A DNA stretch of 64,000 bases from Streptomyces lydicus (GTDB lineage: Bacteria; Actinomycetota; Actinomycetes; Streptomycetales; Streptomycetaceae). A program made the translations under genes and the position numbers. Shown piece after piece: positions 48,890 through 57,077 of this stretch; position 1 is the stretch's first letter; each line of letters starts with the position of its first letter. Location of the stretch: positions 7,626,001-7,690,000 of the forward strand of contig NZ_CP017157.1 of NCBI RefSeq assembly GCF_001729485.1, written 5' to 3'. Under the pieces are notes generated by a model. It made no database searches. It was not told the origin of the DNA and worked only from the letters and a program-made list of their open reading frames with translations.

Positions 48890-49999
48890 ATGGCCAACGT
48901 CATCGACATCACCGGGCTGCCGCCGGAGCGTGTCATCTTCTGCCCCTCGCCGCTGGCGGAGCTGTGCGCCGCGCTGCACGCGCTGTCCGAGCCGGGGCAC
49001 CATCCGGGGCTGCACGGCTGGGTCACCGCCACCAACGCGGCGCTGAAGACCGACCTCGCCGACCGGTTGTGTGAGGCGGACTTCCTGTGGCGGTCGTCGC
49101 GTTCCGACATTCTGCTGCCGGCCCGGCCGGGGGCGACGCTGGCCGAGGAACTGGACGAGTTGGACCGGATCGACGACGAGCGGTTCGTGGCCGCGGCGTT
49201 CGAGATCTCCTGCTCGGCGACGTACACCAAGGCCACGCCGTCGCCGCTGGTCGATGCCGACGAGCGGGCCCGCGTACGGGAGATGGCCGCCGCGCGCGGC
49301 CCACGGCAGGCGGCGTTCACCGACCGCATGCTGACCGACCCCGACGGGCTGCGGGTGTGGCTGCGCCGGCTGTTCGAGGACTGTGAGGAGGCGTTCTTCG
49401 GGGACATCTGGCGGCGGGTGGGCATCCAGTTGGCCGCCGATGCCCGGCACAAGACCGAACTGCTGCGCCGCAAGGGGCTGGCCGAGACGCTGCCCGCCAC
49501 GTCGGCGGCGCTCTCGCTGGAGGAGGCGCAGGACGGCAGCGGTGGTGCGCGGATCGTGGTCGACAAGCTGGCCGGGGGCCGTACGACGGCGTTCGCGAAT
49601 GCCGACGACCCCGGGGTCACGTTCCTGCCGACGTCGTTCGGCTGGCCGCATCTGCTGGTGAGCCACGCCCCGGGGTGGCGACCGGTGATCCAGTACCCGG
49701 TGGCGAGCCCGGAGTTGCCGCCGCCGGCCACGCTGGAGCTCGTGCAGCAGCGGCTGGAGGCCCTGGGGCATCCGATGCGGATGCAGCTGTGCCGCACGCT
49801 GGCGCGCGGGCCGCACACAACGGGAGAGCTGGCGCACGCGTACGGCATCACCCCGCCGGAGGTGTCGCGGCACGTCGCGATGCTGAAGAAGGCCGGGCTG
49901 GTGCTGACGCGGCGCCGGGGGCGCTATGTGCTGCACCAGCTGGACCTCCAGGTGGTGGCCCGGCTGGGCAGCGACTTCCTTGAGGGTGTGCTGCGTTGA
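48890..49999 (+). CDS. DUF5937/ArsR-family transcriptional regulator
   Basis: A 369-residue regulator. The N-terminal 270 residues or so form the DUF5937 domain (ERVIFCPSPLAELCAALHALSEPGHHPGLHGWV, then VTFLPTSFGWPHLLV). The C-terminal 85 residues are an ArsR-type winged HTH (LEALGHPMRMQLCRTLARGPHTTGELAHAYGITPPEVSRHVAMLKKAGLVLTRRRGRYVLHQLD). The large N-terminal domain probably senses a ligand. The ATG at 48890 has CATGAT six bases upstream. The last codons are part of a 17-bp tandem repeat. Confidence 0.9.
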   Translation: MANVIDITGLPPERVIFCPSPLAELCAALHALSEPGHHPGLHGWVTATNAALKTDLADRLCEADFLWRSSRSDILLPARPGATLAEELDELDRIDDERFVAAAFEISCSATYTKATPSPLVDADERARVREMAAARGPRQAAFTDRMLTDPDGLRVWLRRLFEDCEEAFFGDIWRRVGIQLAADARHKTELLRRKGLAETLPATSAALSLEEAQDGSGGARIVVDKLAGGRTTAFANADDPGVTFLPTSFGWPHLLVSHAPGWRPVIQYPVASPELPPPATLELVQQRLEALGHPMRMQLCRTLARGPHTTGELAHAYGITPPEVSRHVAMLKKAGLVLTRRRGRYVLHQLDLQVVARLGSDFLEGVLR

Positions 50000-50072
50000 G
50001 AGACGTGCGGCGTTGAGGCGCGTGCTGCATTGAGGCGCGTGCTGCGCTGAAAGACGTGCGGCGTTGAGGGGC
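49988..50072. repeat. Five-copy 17-bp tandem array that begins inside the ArsR gene's last codons
   Basis: Copies of GTGCKGCRTTGAGRCGC start at 49988, 50005, 50022, 50039 and 50056, an exact period of 17. The first copy is the end of the coding sequence (Val-Leu-Arg-stop). Several later copies retain the TGA. Confidence 0.95.
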
Positions 50073-50147
50073 GGGGAGGGGTGGGGTGGGGGTGGGGGTC
50101 CCCCCGGGGGGAGCGGTGGGGTGGAGTCGGCGGTTTCGTTGCCCCCG

Positions 50148-50864
50148 TCAGTTGTCCTGCAGGAACTTCTTCGCCAGGGCGTCGCCGCGGCTGACCGCGT
50201 CGGCGTGGCTCTCGATCGGTGAAGCCTTGGAGTTCTTGAAGAGGACGTAGGTGACGCCCGAATCGGCGCCGCCGTTCTCCGGGTCGGGGTCGATGCCCAG
50301 GCCCTTGGCCGCCGCGTAGGACGCCTCGCCAATGATCTTGTCGGGGCCGGTGTCGCCGACGACGGCGTACTCGACCTGGTTGTTGTAGATGATGGCGACC
50401 ACGCCGCCGCCCTTGATGCCGGCGGACGCGTAGTTCCAGATGCCGCTGACGCTGGGGACGACGACGTACGGCAGCTTCTCGGCGTTCAGCGGCTTGCCGT
50501 TGGACTGGTGGAAGGCGGTGTCGTCCTGGTACCAGGGGTCGGTGTCGGCGTTGCACTTCGAGGTGGTCTGGCCGTCGCAGTCGACGTCCATGTCGGCCTT
50601 CCAGAAGACCGCACCGTTCTTGCCGCAGACCGGCACGGTGGCCGACGTCTCCTCGTCCGTGCGGTACTTGCCGTTGGAGAGCTGCGAACAGCCCTTGAGC
50701 TTCGCGAGTAAGTCGGCCGCGCTGACCGAGCCCTCCTGGAGGCCGGCGCCCGGGGCGGCGGTGGTGGTGCGGTGGGCGGCGGGCTGGGCGGTGGCGGGGA
50801 GGGCGGCCGCGGCGAGCAGGGCGGCGCCGGAGGCGGTGGCGAGGGCGAGAGTTCGTCTGCGCAC
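50148..50864 (-). CDS. Secreted GH75 chitosanase
   Basis: A 238-residue secreted enzyme of glycoside hydrolase family 75 (fungal-type chitosanase) that cleaves chitosan. The signal peptide is RRRTLALATASGAALLAAAALPATA with cleavage near residue 27. The catalytic domain has FWKADMDVDCDGQTTSKCN, with the conserved Asp cluster, and LPYVVVPSVSG, then GVVAIIYNNQVEYAVVGDTGP and IGEASYAAAKGLG. Five Cys are visible. The GTG at 50864 has AGAAGGG upstream. A chitosanase-type palindrome lies just before it. Confidence 0.9.
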   Translation of the reverse strand: MRRRTLALATASGAALLAAAALPATAQPAAHRTTTAAPGAGLQEGSVSAADLLAKLKGCSQLSNGKYRTDEETSATVPVCGKNGAVFWKADMDVDCDGQTTSKCNADTDPWYQDDTAFHQSNGKPLNAEKLPYVVVPSVSGIWNYASAGIKGGGVVAIIYNNQVEYAVVGDTGPDKIIGEASYAAAKGLGIDPDPENGGADSGVTYVLFKNSKASPIESHADAVSRGDALAKKFLQDN

Positions 50865-50879
50865 GAGGGAACCCTTCTG

Positions 50880-50896
50880 TTAGGAAAGTTTCCTTA
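50880..50896. promoter_or_regulatory. GGAAAGTTTCC palindrome before the chitosanase gene (CsnR-like box)
   Basis: GGAAAGTTTCC at 50883-50893 is a perfect palindrome with centre G; flanking TTA and TTA partly extend it. It lies 19-29 bases upstream of the GTG start. From memory, palindromes of the GAAASTTTC type precede actinobacterial chitosanase genes and bind the ROK-family repressor CsnR, so it is a likely operator here. Confidence 0.6.
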
Positions 50897-51042
50897 CCGC
50901 CCGCAAATCTGCTCCTCCCCGGCGGGCGCGTCAAGCCTCTTGCCGGTCACTTCCTCCCACCATCGCCCCTGCCGCGCACCCGCGCCCGTCTTCGCCGTAC
51001 GCCCCTACGCCCCGGTAGCGCACCCCGGCCGCACGCCCGCGC

Positions 51043-51726
51043 CTACGCTCCCGCTCCCCCGGCCCGGACGAGCCCCGTTTCGTACGCCAGCACCACTGCC
51101 TGGACGCGGTCCCGCAGGCTCAGCTTGGTGAGGATGCGGCCGACATGGGTCTTGACGGTCGCCTCGGACAGCACCAGCCGTGCGGCGATCTCACCGTTCG
51201 ACAGCCCCTGGGCGACCAGCAGCAGCACCTCCCGTTCGCGGTCCGTCAGGCGCCCCAGCTCGGGACGGTCCGGAGCGGCGGAGGTGGCGGGCAGCATCGG
51301 CGTGAAGCGGTCCAGGAGCCGGCGGGTGGTGGACGGCGCGACGACCGCGTCGCCGCTCTCCACCGCGCGGATCGCGGCGAGCAGTTCGCCGGGCGGCACG
51401 TCCTTGAGCATGAAGCCGCTGGCCCCGGCCTTCAGTGCGGAGAAGGCGTACTCGTCCAGGTCGAAGGTGGTCAGGATGAGGACCTTGGGGGCGTCCTCCT
51501 TCTGTCCGCCCTCGCAGATCCGGCGGGTGGCCTCCACACCGTCCAGGTGCGGCATGCGGACGTCCATGAGGATCACGTCGACCTTGGTGGAGCGCAGCAC
51601 CTCCAGCGCCTCCATGCCGTCCCCCGCCTCCGCGACGACCTCCATGTCGGGCTGTGCGGCGAGCACCATCCGGAAGCCGGTGCGCAGCAGCGCCTGGTCG
51701 TCGACGAGCATCACGCGGATGGTCAT
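51043..51726 (-). CDS. NarL/LuxR-family response regulator
   Basis: A 227-residue response regulator. The receiver has MLVDDQALLRTGF, the phospho-acceptor Asp55 (VILMDVRMPHLDG) and FMLKDVPPGELL. The LuxR-type HTH is at about 160-215 (LGRLTDREREVLLLVAQGLSNGEIAARLVLSEATVKTHVGRILTKL). It lies 256 bases downstream of its sensor kinase on the same strand. The target genes are not evident from the window. The gap to the kinase is filled with tandem repeats. Confidence 0.95.
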   Translation of the reverse strand: MTIRVMLVDDQALLRTGFRMVLAAQPDMEVVAEAGDGMEALEVLRSTKVDVILMDVRMPHLDGVEATRRICEGGQKEDAPKVLILTTFDLDEYAFSALKAGASGFMLKDVPPGELLAAIRAVESGDAVVAPSTTRRLLDRFTPMLPATSAAPDRPELGRLTDREREVLLLVAQGLSNGEIAARLVLSEATVKTHVGRILTKLSLRDRVQAVVLAYETGLVRAGGAGA

Positions 51727-51792
51727 GGCAGGAGGATCCCTTCGGACACGGGGGCAGGGCAAACAGGGGGCGGGCAGGGGAGGGAACAAGAG

Positions 51793-51925
51793 GCGGAGCA
51801 GGGGGCGGAGCAGGTGACGGAGCCAGGGTCGAAACCGGTGCCGAAACCCGGGGGTCGGCACCACCTCGGCACCTCCTCTGCCCCACCACGGGAACACACG
51901 GGATCACACGAGAACACACGGGAAC
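51793..51925. repeat. 12-bp and 10-bp tandem repeats in the kinase-regulator gap
   Basis: Five 12-base units (GCGGAGCAGGGG type, degenerating to CCGAAACCCGGG) begin at 51793, 51805, 51817, 51829 and 51841. Further along, 10-base units GGAACACACG begin at 51891, 51901 and 51911 with a partial copy at 51921. They separate the kinase stop from the regulator start. Confidence 0.85.
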
Positions 51926-51982
51926 CCTGCGGGCGAACGCGGTGGAGAGCGGAGCGGGGCGGGCCGGCCTGGCGGCGGTGGC

Positions 51983-53188
51983 TCACTGTGCGGGTTTGAG
52001 GGGCAGGACGGCGCTGACGCGGAAGCCGCCGCCCGGCCGCGGGCCCGCGGTCAGGCTGCCGCCGACCATGCCGACCCGTTCGCGCATGCCGATCAGGCCG
52101 TGGCCGAGGCCGTCCGCGCCGCCTTCTTCGTAGAGCTCGTGCCGGGCGCCGCGGCCGTCGTCCTCGACGAGCAGATCGAGGTCGTTGTCCTTGTAGAAGA
52201 GGCGGACGGTCGCCCCGACGTCGGGACCGCCGTGCTTGCGGGTGTTGGTGAGCGCTTCCTGGACGATGCGGTAGGCGGTCAGCTCGATGCTGCTGGGCAG
52301 CGGGCGCGGTTCGCCCTCCACCCGGAAGTCGACCGGCAGGCCCGCGCCGCGTACCTGGTCCATGAGGTCGGTGAGCTGCTCGACGCCCGGCTGGGGCACG
52401 TACTCGCCGCCCTCCGCCTGTTCGCCGGTGCGCAGCACGCCCAGCAGGCGGCGCATTTCGGCCAGTGCCTGGCGGCCGGTGCCGGAGATCGTCTCCAGTG
52501 CCTGCCGGGTCTGCTCGGGGGCGGCGTCGAGGACGTAGGCGGCGCCGTCGGCCTGGACGACCATCACCGAGACGTTGTGCGCGACGACGTCGTGCAGTTC
52601 GCGGGCGATCCGGGCACGTTCGGCGGCGACCGCGATCCGGGACTGTGCCTCGCGCTCCTTCTCCAGCCGGGCGGCCTTCTCCTCCAGCTGTGCCCAGTAG
52701 GCGCGGCGGGTGCGCATGGAGTCGCCGAGCACCCAGGCCAGGACGAAGGGCACGGTGAGCAGCCCGGTGAAGAACGCCGATTCCCATGCCGGGCGGCTGA
52801 CGGGTGCCTCCGAGAAGCGCCACACCGACAGGGCGGGCCCGATGAGGGCGCCGAGCAGGGCGCAGCGGGAGGCCCAGCGGGGGATGGTGGGGCCGGACGC
52901 GACGGTGTACGTGATCACGAACATCGCGAAGTCGCCCGGGTTGGACGGGACGTAGAAGACCAGTTGGCCGACGCCGATGGCGGCGGTCAGCAGGAGCATC
53001 TTGACGGGGGCCTTGCGGCGCAGCGCGATGACCAGGCAGAGGCCGAGGGTGAAGAGCGTGGCGGGGAGTTCCCTGGCGCCGTGGACGTCGGACACGATCC
53101 ACAGGCCGGTGAACCCGAGGAGGAGGACCGCCCAGAAGGTGTCCACCCCCGTCGGGTGCCTGCGGAAGAAGTCGTAGAGGCGCTGCAC
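51983..53188 (-). CDS. NarL-type sensor histidine kinase
   Basis: A 401-residue membrane kinase of the HisKA_3 type. Four to five TM helices occupy residues 15-165 (TFWAVLLLGFTGLWIVSDV and later). The phospho-His is in ERARIARELHDVVAHNVSVMVVQ, and the HATPase motifs are IVQEALTNTRKHGG and LLVEDDGRGA. The sensor has no large external loop, so it may sense membrane or internal signals. The GTG at 53188 has TACGCT seven bases upstream and no Shine-Dalgarno sequence, as in a leaderless mRNA. It pairs with the downstream response regulator. Confidence 0.94.
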   Translation of the reverse strand: MQRLYDFFRRHPTGVDTFWAVLLLGFTGLWIVSDVHGARELPATLFTLGLCLVIALRRKAPVKMLLLTAAIGVGQLVFYVPSNPGDFAMFVITYTVASGPTIPRWASRCALLGALIGPALSVWRFSEAPVSRPAWESAFFTGLLTVPFVLAWVLGDSMRTRRAYWAQLEEKAARLEKEREAQSRIAVAAERARIARELHDVVAHNVSVMVVQADGAAYVLDAAPEQTRQALETISGTGRQALAEMRRLLGVLRTGEQAEGGEYVPQPGVEQLTDLMDQVRGAGLPVDFRVEGEPRPLPSSIELTAYRIVQEALTNTRKHGGPDVGATVRLFYKDNDLDLLVEDDGRGARHELYEEGGADGLGHGLIGMRERVGMVGGSLTAGPRPGGGFRVSAVLPLKPAQ

Positions 53189-53362
53189 GTAACCCAGCGT
53201 AGGCAGCCCTGATAGGTGTACGGGTCAACCGGAGGAGCGATCCTGTGCGCCGGGCGTACTCCCCAAGGTGGAGACTCGCTGCACCAAATGTGTCGGTCCT
53301 GGGGATGGCGGGCGTGGCACGCCCATGGGTCCGCCGGGCGCTCCCCCCGTACCGTGGGGCGG

Positions 53363-54406
53363 GTGACGAGCGAGTGGTGCGGGTGGCGGGATGCGACGGA
53401 ACGGGCGCTGTACGGGGCCGAGGAGGGCTTCTACACCCGGCCCGGTGGTCCGGGTCCGGCCGGCCACTTCCGGACGTCCGTGCACGCCTCGCCTCTCTAC
53501 GCGGGTGCCGTCGCGGCGCTGCTGCTGCGCGTCGACGCCGCGCTGGGCCATCCGGAGGAGCTGGCGCTGGTCGATGTGGGGGCGGGGCGCGGTGAGCTGT
53601 TGACGGGCGTGCTGGCCGCGTTGCCTGCCGAGGTGGCCGGGCGGGTGGGTGCGTACGCCGTCGAGCGGGCCGCGCGCCCGGAGGGGCTCGATCCGCGGAT
53701 CGGCTGGCTCGGTGAGCTGCCGGCGGCGGGCTCGGTCACCGGGCTGCTGTTCGCGAACGAGTGGCTCGACAACGTCCCGGTGGATGTCGTGGAGACCGGT
53801 GCAGACGGGGTGGCGCGCCGGGTCCTGGTACGGGCCGACGGCGCGGAGCGGCTGGGTGATCCGGTGGACGGGGCGGACGCGGAGTGGCTGCGCCGTTGGT
53901 GGACGCCGCCGCTGGAGGCCGCCGAGGGCGCCGCCTGGCCGGTGGGTGAGCCGGGGCTGCGCGCCGAGATCGGCCGTCCCCGGGACGAGGCGTGGGCGCG
54001 GGCCGTGGGGTCGCTGCGCGCCGGGCTCGCGGTGGCCGCCGACTATGCGCACGAGCAGGGGGACCGGCCGCTCTTCGGTACGCTCACCGGTTTCCGTGAC
54101 GGCCGCGAGGTGCGGCCGGTGCCCGACGGCAGCTGCGACATCACGGCGCATGTGGCGCTGGACGCCTGCGCGGGGCCGTCGGCCCGGCGGACGACGCAGC
54201 GGGCGGCGCTGCGCGCCCTCGGGGTGGACGGCCGTCGTCCGCCGCTCGCCCTGGCCGCCGGCGACCCGGCCGCCTACGTGCGGGCGCTGGGCGCAGCGGG
54301 GTCGGCGGCGGAGCTGACGGACCCGGCGGGGCTGGGCGGCTTCGGGTGGCTTCTGGAGCCGGTGGGCGGGCGGTGCGCGGCGCTGTTCGAGGAGTGGGAC
54401 GGCTGA
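53363..54406 (+). CDS. MidA/NDUFAF7-like SAM-dependent methyltransferase
   Basis: A 347-residue protein of the MidA (DUF185) family. The family features are [23 protein letters not shown], the SAM loop [16 protein letters not shown] (about 69-84) and the specific [15 protein letters not shown]. Later parts include [10 protein letters not shown] and [11 protein letters not shown]. The mitochondrial homologue NDUFAF7 methylates the complex I subunit NDUFS2, and the next gene here encodes the NDUFS2 homologue NuoD. The GTG at 53363 follows TACCGT after 7 bases; the longer frame upstream is not supported. Confidence 0.87.
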   Translation: MTSEWCGWRDATERALYGAEEGFYTRPGGPGPAGHFRTSVHASPLYAGAVAALLLRVDAALGHPEELALVDVGAGRGELLTGVLAALPAEVAGRVGAYAVERAARPEGLDPRIGWLGELPAAGSVTGLLFANEWLDNVPVDVVETGADGVARRVLVRADGAERLGDPVDGADAEWLRRWWTPPLEAAEGAAWPVGEPGLRAEIGRPRDEAWARAVGSLRAGLAVAADYAHEQGDRPLFGTLTGFRDGREVRPVPDGSCDITAHVALDACAGPSARRTTQRAALRALGVDGRRPPLALAAGDPAAYVRALGAAGSAAELTDPAGLGGFGWLLEPVGGRCAALFEEWDG

Positions 54407-54450
54407 GGGCCAGCAGGGGTGCCGGTGCGGTGTCCTGCGAGACTGTTCCC

Positions 54451-55593
54451 ATGACGGAGACGACGGTCGGCATCGGCGGCGCGGCGGAGAGCACCGACAT
54501 GGTGCTGAACATCGGGCCGCAGCATCCCTCGACGCACGGTGTGCTGCGGCTGCGCCTCGTCCTGGACGGGGAGCGCATCCAGCACGCCGAACCGGTCATC
54601 GGGTACATGCACCGGGGTGCCGAGAAGCTCTTCGAGGCGCGCGACTACCGCCAGATCGTCATGCTCGCCAATCGGCACGACTGGCTGTCGGCGTTCTCCA
54701 ACGAGCTGGGCGTGGTGATGGCCGTCGAGCGGATGCTGGGCATGGAGGTGCCCGAGCGTGCGGTGTGGATGCGTACGCTGCTGGCCGAGCTGAACCGGGT
54801 GCTGAACCACCTGATGTTCCTCGGCTCGTATCCGCTGGAGCTGGGTGGCATCACTCCGGTGTTCCACGCGTTCCGGGAGCGCGAGGAGCTGCAGGCGGTC
54901 ATGGAGGAGCTGTCCGGCGGGCGGATGCACTACATGTTCAACCGCGTCGGCGGCCTCAAGGAGGACCTGCCGGCGGGGTGGCTCGGCCGGGCCCGGCAGG
55001 CCGTCGCCGATGTGCGCTCCCGTATGGACGTCTTCGACAACCTGGTCCTGGGCAATGAGATCTTCCGCGGCCGGACCCGCGGGGTGGGGGTGCTCGCGCC
55101 GGAGACGGTGCACGCGTACGGCGTGTCCGGGCCGATCGCCCGCGCGTCCGGTGTGGACTTCGACCTGCGGCGGGACGAGCCGTACCTGGCGTACGGGGAG
55201 CTGGCGTCCACGCTGAAGGTGATAACCCGCCAGGAGGGCGACTGCCTGGCGCGTTTCGAGTGCCTGCTGGCGCAGAGCCACAACGCGCTCGACCTCGCCG
55301 ACGCCTGCCTGGACCGGATGGCGGAGCTGCCGCCGGGGCCGGTCAACCAGCGGCTGCCGAAGGTCCTCAAGGCGCCCGAGGGCGCGACGTACGCGTGGAC
55401 CGAGAACCCGTTGGGGATCAACGGCTACTACCTGGTCTCCAAGGGGGACAAGACGCCGTACCGGCTCAAGCTGCGCTCGGCGTCGTTCAACAACATCCAG
55501 GCGCTGGTGGAGCTGCTGCCGGGGACGCTGGTCGCCGACATGGTCGCGATTCTCGGCTCGCTGTTCTTCGTGGTGGGCGACATCGACAAGTAG
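54451..55593 (+). CDS. nuoD2: NADH-quinone oxidoreductase subunit D (stand-alone NuoD2-type)
   Basis: A 380-residue NuoD/NDUFS2 homologue of the complex I peripheral arm. Conserved parts are [69 protein letters not shown] and [27 protein letters not shown]. It is shorter than the operon-encoded NuoD (about 440). No other nuo genes adjoin it, as for the separate NuoD2 of S. coelicolor. It follows the MidA-like methyltransferase gene after 44 bases and is probably its substrate. The stop codon lies within a 12-bp tandem repeat. Confidence 0.93.
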   Translation: MTETTVGIGGAAESTDMVLNIGPQHPSTHGVLRLRLVLDGERIQHAEPVIGYMHRGAEKLFEARDYRQIVMLANRHDWLSAFSNELGVVMAVERMLGMEVPERAVWMRTLLAELNRVLNHLMFLGSYPLELGGITPVFHAFREREELQAVMEELSGGRMHYMFNRVGGLKEDLPAGWLGRARQAVADVRSRMDVFDNLVLGNEIFRGRTRGVGVLAPETVHAYGVSGPIARASGVDFDLRRDEPYLAYGELASTLKVITRQEGDCLARFECLLAQSHNALDLADACLDRMAELPPGPVNQRLPKVLKAPEGATYAWTENPLGINGYYLVSKGDKTPYRLKLRSASFNNIQALVELLPGTLVADMVAILGSLFFVVGDIDK

Positions 55594-55641
55594 GTCGGCA
55601 CGTGGATCGACACGTGGATCGACATGTAGATCGACAGGTAG
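55582..55641. repeat. Five-copy 12-bp tandem array containing the nuoD stop codon
   Basis: Units ATCGACAAGTAG, GTCGGCACGTGG, ATCGACACGTGG, ATCGACATGTAG and ATCGACAGGTAG start at 55582, 55594, 55606, 55618 and 55630, an exact period of 12. The first unit codes the last three residues (Ile-Asp-Lys) and the TAG stop. Three of the five retain TAG in register. Confidence 0.97.
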
Positions 55642-55680
55642 GGCGGCGGCCCGGGAGGTGTCGGTCCGGAACGTGAAAGG

Positions 55681-55720
55681 CCCTCGGCCCCGGTGCTCGG
55701 GAAAGCTCCGGGGCCGAGGG
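55681..55720. terminator. Bidirectional stem-loop after nuoD2
   Basis: Perfect 13-bp arms (55681-55693 and 55708-55720) with a 14-base loop lie between the convergent nuoD2 and the 55760 gene. The adjacent array separates it from the stop codon. Confidence 0.85.
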
Positions 55721-55759
55721 CTGACGGGCAGGGGCCGGGCGCGGCGGGTGCCGTGCGGG

Positions 55760-57013
55760 TCAGGAGATGGCGCTGCGCAGCACGCCGACGTCGAGCTGTT
55801 CGGTCTCGTCGTGCGCGGTGAGGTCGATGACCTCGCCGGCGCCGCTGGTGGTCGGACCGTCGGCCACGGGCGCGCCGGCGCTGTCCTCGCCGGTGCCGGG
55901 CCCGTCGGTGCCGGACTCGTCGCTGCCGGTCTGCGCGTCGTCGGGCCGCTCGTCGCTGCCGGCGGCCAGCTGCGGACGGTCCTGCGTACGGGCCCGGTGG
56001 CGGGCTTCGGCACGGGCGGACTGCTCGGCGAGCGCCTCGTCGCCGACGACGTCCGCCAGGTCCTCCTCCAGCGGGGCGGGCAGCTGCCGGGCGGGGGCGT
56101 CGCTGCCGTTGCCGAAGAAGTCGAAGCCGCCCAGTTCGCGGGAGGCGGTGGGGCGGGCCGGGGTGAGGGCGGCGGCGGTGGCCGGGACCGGACGGAGCGC
56201 GGAGCCGGGTGCCGTACGGGCCCGGTCCGCGCCGCCGGTGCGCTCGGCGCCGGCCGCCGGGGCCTTCCCCCGGCCGTCACCGTCCCGGCCCTGCGGGGTG
56301 CCGGTGGCGCCACCGGAGGGGCGCTGCGCGGCGTTGCCGCCGGCGGCGGGCGCGGCGTCGCGGGCGGCGCGCTGCCGGGCGGCGTTGCGGGCCAGCTGAC
56401 GGAGCGCCTGGTCGGCCTGGGCGTAGGCGGCGGCGTCCGGGGCCGGCCGGCTCCGGTCGTCGGCGGGCCCGCGCCGGGCCGGGACGGTGGCCTTCGCGGT
56501 ACGCAGCGCGTCGAGGGGCCGGGGCGGGCCCGCGACGGCCGGCAGCGCCTTGGCCGGGGCGGCCTCGATGGCGAGCAGCCGGCGGCCCTCCAGGGCGCTG
56601 GCCCGCTCGGTCTCGGCGGTGGCGTAGCGGCGCAGCAGCTCGGCGTGCTCGCTGCGCAGCCGGGCCAATTCGGCGCGCTTGGCCCGGAGTTTGCCCTCCA
56701 GGGCGGTGCGGAGCTCGCGGGACTCCTCGACGTCCGTTTCGAGTTCGGCTATCCGCTCCTCGGTGCGCCACTCGTCGCGCACCCGGGCGCGGGTGAGTTC
56801 GGCGACCCGGCGGCCGGCCTTGCGGTCCCAGGACCGCAGCAGGACGGCGCCGGTGAGTGCGGCGGCCGCCGCGCCCGCGGCGAGCACCCGTTGCACCAGG
56901 TCGTCGCCGACAAACCACGCGCCCGCGGCGCAGGCGATTGACACACCGGCGACCGTCGACGGAGGAAGCAGCCGGTGGAGGGGTGGTGAATGGCGGTGGC
57001 GTCCTCGTGGCAT
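55760..57013 (-). CDS. Membrane-anchored coiled-coil protein, conserved in Streptomyces
   Basis: A 417-residue protein of unknown function. The start MPRGRHRHSPPLHRLLPPS is followed by two short TM helices (STVAGVSIACAAGAWFVG and LAAGAAAAALTGAVLLR, about residues 19-60). Next is a coiled coil (VRDEWRTEERIAELETDVEESRELRTALEGKLRAKRAELARLRSEHAELL, about 75-130). A long Ala/Pro/Arg/Gly-disordered region leads to an acidic tail (VIDLTAHDETEQLDVGVL). The ATG at 57013 is used because homologues begin with the basic MPRGRHRHS motif. It could be a scaffold or envelope organiser. Confidence 0.8.
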   Translation of the reverse strand: MPRGRHRHSPPLHRLLPPSTVAGVSIACAAGAWFVGDDLVQRVLAAGAAAAALTGAVLLRSWDRKAGRRVAELTRARVRDEWRTEERIAELETDVEESRELRTALEGKLRAKRAELARLRSEHAELLRRYATAETERASALEGRRLLAIEAAPAKALPAVAGPPRPLDALRTAKATVPARRGPADDRSRPAPDAAAYAQADQALRQLARNAARQRAARDAAPAAGGNAAQRPSGGATGTPQGRDGDGRGKAPAAGAERTGGADRARTAPGSALRPVPATAAALTPARPTASRELGGFDFFGNGSDAPARQLPAPLEEDLADVVGDEALAEQSARAEARHRARTQDRPQLAAGSDERPDDAQTGSDESGTDGPGTGEDSAGAPVADGPTTSGAGEVIDLTAHDETEQLDVGVLRSAIS

Positions 57014-57077
57014 GGCCAGAAACTTACCGTGCGTGCGGGACCTATGGGGCCCCGCCCGCCGATCCGTTTCCCGCTGG

